DNA from: an uncultured Ruminococcus sp.
GTDB lineage: Bacteria > Bacillota > Clostridia > Oscillospirales > Ruminococcaceae
Reading direction: 5' to 3'
Assembly (NCBI GenBank): GCA_946540705.1
Contig: CAMNJD010000393.1
Span: forward strand, 1-7,831
Length of the DNA stretch: 7,831 nt
Each line of letters begins with the position of its first letter. The first letter of the stretch is position 1. Both the position numbers and the translations under genes were made by a program. Of this stretch, positions 4,205 to 7,831 are shown in pieces. The notes beneath the pieces are model-generated. The model searched no databases. It had not been told where the DNA came from and saw only the letters and a list, made by a program, of their open reading frames with translations.

Positions 4205-6826
4205 ATGGGCAAAAAGTATTGTTACCTCTTCTCTGAGGGTAACGCAACCATGCGTGAGCTCCTCGGCGGAAAGGGCGCGAATCTGGCTGAGATGACCAAT
4301 ATCGGTCTGCCGGTTCCGCAGGGCTTCACCATCACCACTGAGGCCTGCACGCAGTATTATGAGGACGGCCGTCAGATCAATCCTGAGATCATGGCTGAAA
4401 TCGAAGAGTACATCGTCAAGATGGAAGGCATCACCGGAAAGAAGTTCGGTGACAAGGAGAACCCGCTGCTCGTTTCTGTCCGTTCGGGCGCAAGAGCTTC
4501 TATGCCGGGTATGATGGATACCATCCTCAACCTCGGCCTGAATGAAGAAGTTGTCAAGACAATGGCTGAGAAGTCCGGCAATGAGCGCTGGGCATATGAC
4601 TGCTACAGAAGATTTATCCAGATGTATTCCGACGTCGTTATGGAAGTCGGCAAGAAGTACTTTGAAGAGCTGATCGACAAGATGAAGGCAGACCGCGGCG
4701 TGAAGCAGGACGTTGAGCTGACCGCAGCAGATCTGAAGGAGCTTGCAGAGCAGTTCAAGGCTGAGTACAAGTCCAAGATCGGCGAGGATTTCCCGACCGA
4801 CCCGAAGGCTCAGCTCATGGGCGCAATCAAGGCTGTTTTCCGTTCCTGGGACAACCCGCGTGCAAACGTCTACCGCCGCGATAACGATATCCCGTATTCC
4901 TGGGGTACCGCTGTCAACGTGCAGATGATGGCATTCGGCAACATGGGCGATGACTGCGGCACCGGCGTTGCATTTACCCGTGACCCGGCTACCGGCGAGA
5001 AGAAGCTCATGGGCGAGTTCCTGAAGAACGCACAGGGCGAGGACGTCGTTGCAGGTGTCCGTACCCCGATGCCGATTGCTCAGATGGAGCAGGAGTTCCC
5101 GGATGCTTATGCAGAGTTCATCAAGGTCTGCAAGATCCTTGAGGAGCACTATCACGATATGCAGGACATGGAGTTCACTGTCGAGAACAAGAAGCTCTAT
5201 ATGCTCCAGTGCCGCAACGGTAAGAGAACCGCTCCGGCTGCTCTGAAGATCGCATGCGACCTCGTCGATGAGGGCATGAAGACCGAGCAGGAAGCTGTCC
5301 TGATGATCGACCCGCGCAACCTCGACACCCTGCTGCACCCGCAGTTCGATGCAAAGGCTCTGAAGGCAGCTACTCCGCTGGGCAAGGGTCTGGGCGCATC
5401 CCCCGGTGCTGCATGCGGTAAGGTCGTCTTTACTGCTGACGACGCTGAGGCTTGGAATGCACGCGGCGAAAAGGTCGTTCTGGTCCGTCTGGAGACCTCT
5501 CCGGAGGATATCACCGGTATGAAGGCTTCTCAGGGTATCCTGACTGTCCGCGGCGGTATGACCTCCCACGCAGCCGTTGTTGCCCGCGGTATGGGTACCT
5601 GCTGCGTTTCCGGCTGCTCTGACATCAACATGGACGAGGCGAACAAGGTGTTCACCCTCGCAGGCGAAACCTTCAAGGAAGGCGACCCGATCTCCATCGA
5701 CGGCACCACCGGCAACATCTACAAGGGCATTATCCCGACTGTTGACGCACAGATCGCTGGCGAGTTCGGCCGCGTCATGGGCTGGGCTGACAAGTATCGC
5801 AAGCTGAAGGTCCGCACCAATGCCGATACACCGGCTGATGCAAAGAAGGCAAGAGAGCTGGGCGCTGAGGGTATCGGTCTGTGCCGTACCGAGCACATGT
5901 TCTTTGAGCCGTCCAGAATCGCTGCATTCCGTGAGATGATCTGCGCTGACACCGTTGAGCAGCGTGAGGCAGCTCTGGCAAAGATCGAGCCGATGCAGCA
6001 GGCAGACTTCGAGGCTCTGTACGAGGCTCTGGAAGGCAACCCTGTCACCATCCGCTTCCTGGATCCGCCTCTCCACGAGTTCGTTCCGACCGAGGAGGCT
6101 GACATTAAGGCACTGGCAGACGCACAGGGCAAGTCCGTTGAGGACATCAAGGCGATCATCGCTTCCCTGCACGAGTTCAACCCGATGATGGGTCACCGCG
6201 GCTGCCGTCTGGCTGTTACCTATCCGGAAATCGCTGCAATGCAGACAAAGGCTGTCATCAAGGCTGCTATCAACGTCAAGAAGGCACATCCGGACTGGAC
6301 TGTTGAGCCGGAAATCATGATCCCGCTGGTCGGCGAGGTCAAGGAGCTCAAGTTCGTCAAGGACGTCGTTGTCAAGACCGCTGATGAGGTCATCAAGGCA
6401 GCAGGCGCTGATCTGAAGTATCAGGTCGGTACCATGATCGAGATTCCGCGTGCAGCTCTGACTGCTGACGAAATCGCGAAGGAAGCTGACTTCTTCTGCT
6501 TCGGTACCAATGACCTGACGCAGATGACATTCGGCTTCTCCCGTGACGACGCAGGCAAGTTCCTCGGCGCTTACTACGATCAGAAGATCTTTGAGAGCGA
6601 TCCGTTCGCAAAGCTCGATCAGGTCGGCGTCGGCAAGCTGATGAAGATGGCAATCGAACTGGGCAAGCCGGTCAACCCGAAGCTCCACTGCGGTATCTGC
6701 GGTGAGCACGGCGGCGACCCGACTTCCGTCGAGTTCTGCCACGAGATCGGTCTGGACTATGTCTCCTGCTCGCCGTTCCGCGTGCCGATCGCACGTCTGG
6801 CAGCAGCTCAGGCAGCACTCCGCTGA
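4205..6826 (+). CDS. ppdK: Pyruvate, phosphate dikinase
   Basis: Interconverts ATP, phosphate and pyruvate with AMP, pyrophosphate and phosphoenolpyruvate; in fermentative clostridia it links glycolysis and gluconeogenesis using pyrophosphate. At 873 residues it is close to the 874 of the Clostridium symbiosum enzyme. The order is an N-terminal ATP-grasp nucleotide-binding domain (~1-340, starting with GGKGANLAEM), a swivelling phosphohistidine domain (~390-510) and a C-terminal PEP/pyruvate barrel (~510-873). The phosphorylated histidine is H455 in GGMTSHAAVVARG, with T453 at the position phosphorylated by the PpsR-type regulatory protein. The C-terminal catalytic cysteine is C832 in CGICGEHGG. 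The ATG at 4205 is chosen because GGAGG (4192-4196) lies 8 bases upstream; the in-frame ATG at 4190 overlaps that site. Codon use is highly biased, as expected of a highly expressed gene, and this bias creates a long spurious antisense frame. It has its own promoter, leader and terminator. Confidence 0.98.
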   Translation: MGKKYCYLFSEGNATMRELLGGKGANLAEMTNIGLPVPQGFTITTEACTQYYEDGRQINPEIMAEIEEYIVKMEGITGKKFGDKENPLLVSVRSGARASMPGMMDTILNLGLNEEVVKTMAEKSGNERWAYDCYRRFIQMYSDVVMEVGKKYFEELIDKMKADRGVKQDVELTAADLKELAEQFKAEYKSKIGEDFPTDPKAQLMGAIKAVFRSWDNPRANVYRRDNDIPYSWGTAVNVQMMAFGNMGDDCGTGVAFTRDPATGEKKLMGEFLKNAQGEDVVAGVRTPMPIAQMEQEFPDAYAEFIKVCKILEEHYHDMQDMEFTVENKKLYMLQCRNGKRTAPAALKIACDLVDEGMKTEQEAVLMIDPRNLDTLLHPQFDAKALKAATPLGKGLGASPGAACGKVVFTADDAEAWNARGEKVVLVRLETSPEDITGMKASQGILTVRGGMTSHAAVVARGMGTCCVSGCSDINMDEANKVFTLAGETFKEGDPISIDGTTGNIYKGIIPTVDAQIAGEFGRVMGWADKYRKLKVRTNADTPADAKKARELGAEGIGLCRTEHMFFEPSRIAAFREMICADTVEQREAALAKIEPMQQADFEALYEALEGNPVTIRFLDPPLHEFVPTEEADIKALADAQGKSVEDIKAIIASLHEFNPMMGHRGCRLAVTYPEIAAMQTKAVIKAAINVKKAHPDWTVEPEIMIPLVGEVKELKFVKDVVVKTADEVIKAAGADLKYQVGTMIEIPRAALTADEIAKEADFFCFGTNDLTQMTFGFSRDDAGKFLGAYYDQKIFESDPFAKLDQVGVGKLMKMAIELGKPVNPKLHCGICGEHGGDPTSVEFCHEIGLDYVSCSPFRVPIARLAAAQAALR

Positions 6827-6845
6827 TCTGTTTGATTTGGTTCCG

Positions 6846-6881
6846 AAAGTCTCCTGCGGCTCCGCGCCGCGGGAGACTTTT
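6846..6881 (+). terminator. Intrinsic terminator after ppdK
   Basis: A 15-bp stem (6846-6860 with 6866-6880, one T-G wobble) with a 5-base loop TCCGC begins 20 bases past the ppdK stop. The T-run is short (TTTTATCTATT), and the A-run on the left arm could make it work weakly in the opposite direction. The stem is long and GC-rich at its top, so termination is likely. Confidence 0.85.
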
Positions 6882-6936
6882 ATCTATTCAGGAATGAAGC
6901 AATCGCTGCAAAACAATACGATAGAGGAAATAGGTT

Positions 6937-7533
6937 ATGATAGAATTAAGATGTGAAGCCTGCGGCAGTTCGCAGCTGAACAGACGAGGCTCCGTCATGG
7001 TCTGTTCATTCTGCGGCAGCCGTTATGTGCTGGACGAGAATCTGAACATCCGAAGCAAAGCACTGACCGATGCGAAGCTCCTGCTCTGCTATGTTGAGGC
7101 GGAAAAGCACAGACAGGCTGAACGGTACCTCGATGAATTCCAGATGCTGACCAAGGCGCTGGAGATTGACGACAACAACCCTGAAACGCTGACAAAGCTC
7201 GGCCGCTGCTGCCGAGCGCTCGGACAGAACGGCAAGGCACTGGAATATTACAATCAGGCGATTGAAATTGATCCGGCCTGCGGCCCTGCTTACGCAAACA
7301 TCGGCACGGTCTATATTCTCACGGAACGGTATGCCGAGGCAAAAGCAATCTACGAAAAAGGGCTGCCCCATATGAATCCCTCTGATTCCGATTACTGGAC
7401 AGCCTTTGCGAATTATACACTTGTCATCGGAAAGCTCGGTGACCTTGCCCGCGCAGAGGCGATGATCCGTGAAGCTGAAGAACACGGATATCCGAACTGT
7501 GCGGCACTTCGCCGGCTGCTTGGTCTGTCGTGA
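6937..7533 (+). CDS. Zinc-ribbon and TPR-repeat protein
   Basis: A 198-residue soluble protein. The N-terminus carries a CxxC-x13-CxxC zinc ribbon (C6, C9, C23, C26; CEACG ... CSFCG). After a linker, tetratricopeptide repeats follow: clear ones at ~82-113 (typified by ALEYYNQAIEIDP) and ~114-147 (AYANIGTVYILTERYAEAKAIYEKG), with weaker helical pairs at ~48-79 and ~150-183. TPRs bind other proteins, so an adaptor or scaffold role is inferred; no enzymatic motif is visible. The ATG at 6937 has GAGG (6924-6927) 9 bases upstream. It lies 110 bases after ppdK, beyond the terminator, and I see no clear promoter of its own in the gap, so it may depend on partial read-through. Its ribbon resembles that of gene D in layout, although the rest differs. 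Confidence 0.88.
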   Translation: MIELRCEACGSSQLNRRGSVMVCSFCGSRYVLDENLNIRSKALTDAKLLLCYVEAEKHRQAERYLDEFQMLTKALEIDDNNPETLTKLGRCCRALGQNGKALEYYNQAIEIDPACGPAYANIGTVYILTERYAEAKAIYEKGLPHMNPSDSDYWTAFANYTLVIGKLGDLARAEAMIREAEEHGYPNCAALRRLLGLS

Positions 7534-7831
7534 GCCCGCATCGAAACGGGAAGCTCCGGCGGCTGCAAAGCAAGGGAATTGCTGACACGCCCTACTGCGA
7601 CAAAAAATGGTAACAAAACATCCCCGCAGATGATGCCGGTACTCATATAGAAGTTTTGCCCCTGAGCCTTTCAAAGTGCTCAGGGGCATTGTACTTATTG
7701 TTACTAAGCTAAATCAGAATTTATCATAGTATGATTTCGGCTTTATGATCTTGATTATTTGTCCGAATGTTTATTTTAACTGGGCGCGGGGCGCGAATGC
7801 GAGGGGAAGAACCACAAGGAGAGGGAAGTCG
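7534..7831. other. Non-coding stretch at the right end
   Basis: About 300 bases without a supported gene. Bases 7534-7650 have coding-like composition but no reading frame with a start and ribosome binding site; the plus frame ends at TAG (7648-7650). A strong hairpin occupies 7658-7687. Bases 7690-7780 are AT-rich and contain a perfect inverted repeat, ATCATA-G-TATGAT (7723-7735). Possible but unconvincing promoter elements (TTGATT at 7751-7756 and TATTTT at 7772-7777, spacer only 15) follow. The last bases hold AAGGAG (7816-7821), a plausible ribosome binding site for a rightward gene starting just past the window. No tRNA or known RNA is recognised. Confidence 0.5.
7658..7687 (+). terminator. 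Perfect 10-bp-stem hairpin, possible terminator
   Basis: GCCCCTGAGC (7658-7667) pairs perfectly with GCTCAGGGGC (7678-7687). The loop CTTTCAAAGT can itself close as CTTT/AAAG. It lies about 125 bases after the TPR gene. There is no real T-run on either side (ATTGTACTTATTG follows on the plus strand), so it may be a weak terminator, a transcript-stabilising hairpin, or a structural element of a repeat. Confidence 0.55.

Noticed and set aside
4034..6742. A 902-codon open frame on the minus strand, antisense to ppdK
   Set aside because: It is produced by the strong codon bias of ppdK, which avoids TTA, CTA and TCA codons in the matching register. The protein has no recognisable domain and is unusually rich in L, D, H and C, and ppdK itself is certain. 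The frame also runs through the divergent promoter region.
7006..7689. A 227-codon minus-strand frame opposite the TPR gene
   Set aside because: The plus strand encodes a clear zinc ribbon and TPR repeats; the minus frame shows no domain and starts inside the hairpin region.

Overview
The window is bacterial chromosome, most likely from a member of the Clostridia in the Oscillospiraceae/Ruminococcus group. The evidence is an 873-residue pyruvate phosphate dikinase that aligns closely with the clostridial enzyme, strong AGGAGG-type ribosome binding sites, sigma-A-type promoters, and small zinc-ribbon proteins of a kind common in gut Firmicutes. The taxonomic call is an inference without a database search. 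The housekeeping genes have GC-rich third positions, whereas two small genes near the left end (1230-1793 and 2030-2347) are visibly AT-rich.

Layout. The left half is transcribed leftward (minus strand). Read in that direction from 4024 it holds: rnhA (ribonuclease HI) with its own promoter; a strong promoter and leader for a polytopic membrane protein (gene A, 2754-3293); a coupled small membrane protein (gene B, 2442-2744); a decayed copy of the 3' end of gene A (2377-2431); a small AT-rich membrane-anchored protein (gene C, 2030-2347); a perfect 22-bp tandem duplication (1951-1994); a decayed copy of the 5' end of aspS (1865-1946); an AT-rich zinc-ribbon membrane protein (gene D, 1230-1793); and aspS itself, which runs off the left edge. 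The right half is transcribed rightward: ppdK with an extended -10 promoter, a foldable leader and a hairpin terminator; then a zinc-ribbon/TPR protein; then a roughly 300-base non-coding stretch with a perfect 10-bp-stem hairpin.

Main observation. Between gene B and gene D lies a block (about 1865-2431) that starts with a degenerate gene A tail, carries gene C, and ends with a degenerate aspS head. This is how an A-C-aspS junction from a related genome would look if it had been inserted between B and D. An alternative is that B and D are each small gene insertions flanked by duplicated gene ends. Either way the A-aspS interval looks like a site where small membrane-protein genes are exchanged. 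No complete mobile element, recombinase or CRISPR array is visible, and I see no known defence system.

How the genes work together. aspS (tRNA charging), rnhA (RNA-DNA hybrid removal) and ppdK (pyruvate/PEP interconversion using pyrophosphate) are independent core functions. The small membrane and zinc-ribbon genes are accessory and of unknown role. Two of them, on either side of ppdK, share the same N-terminal four-cysteine ribbon layout.
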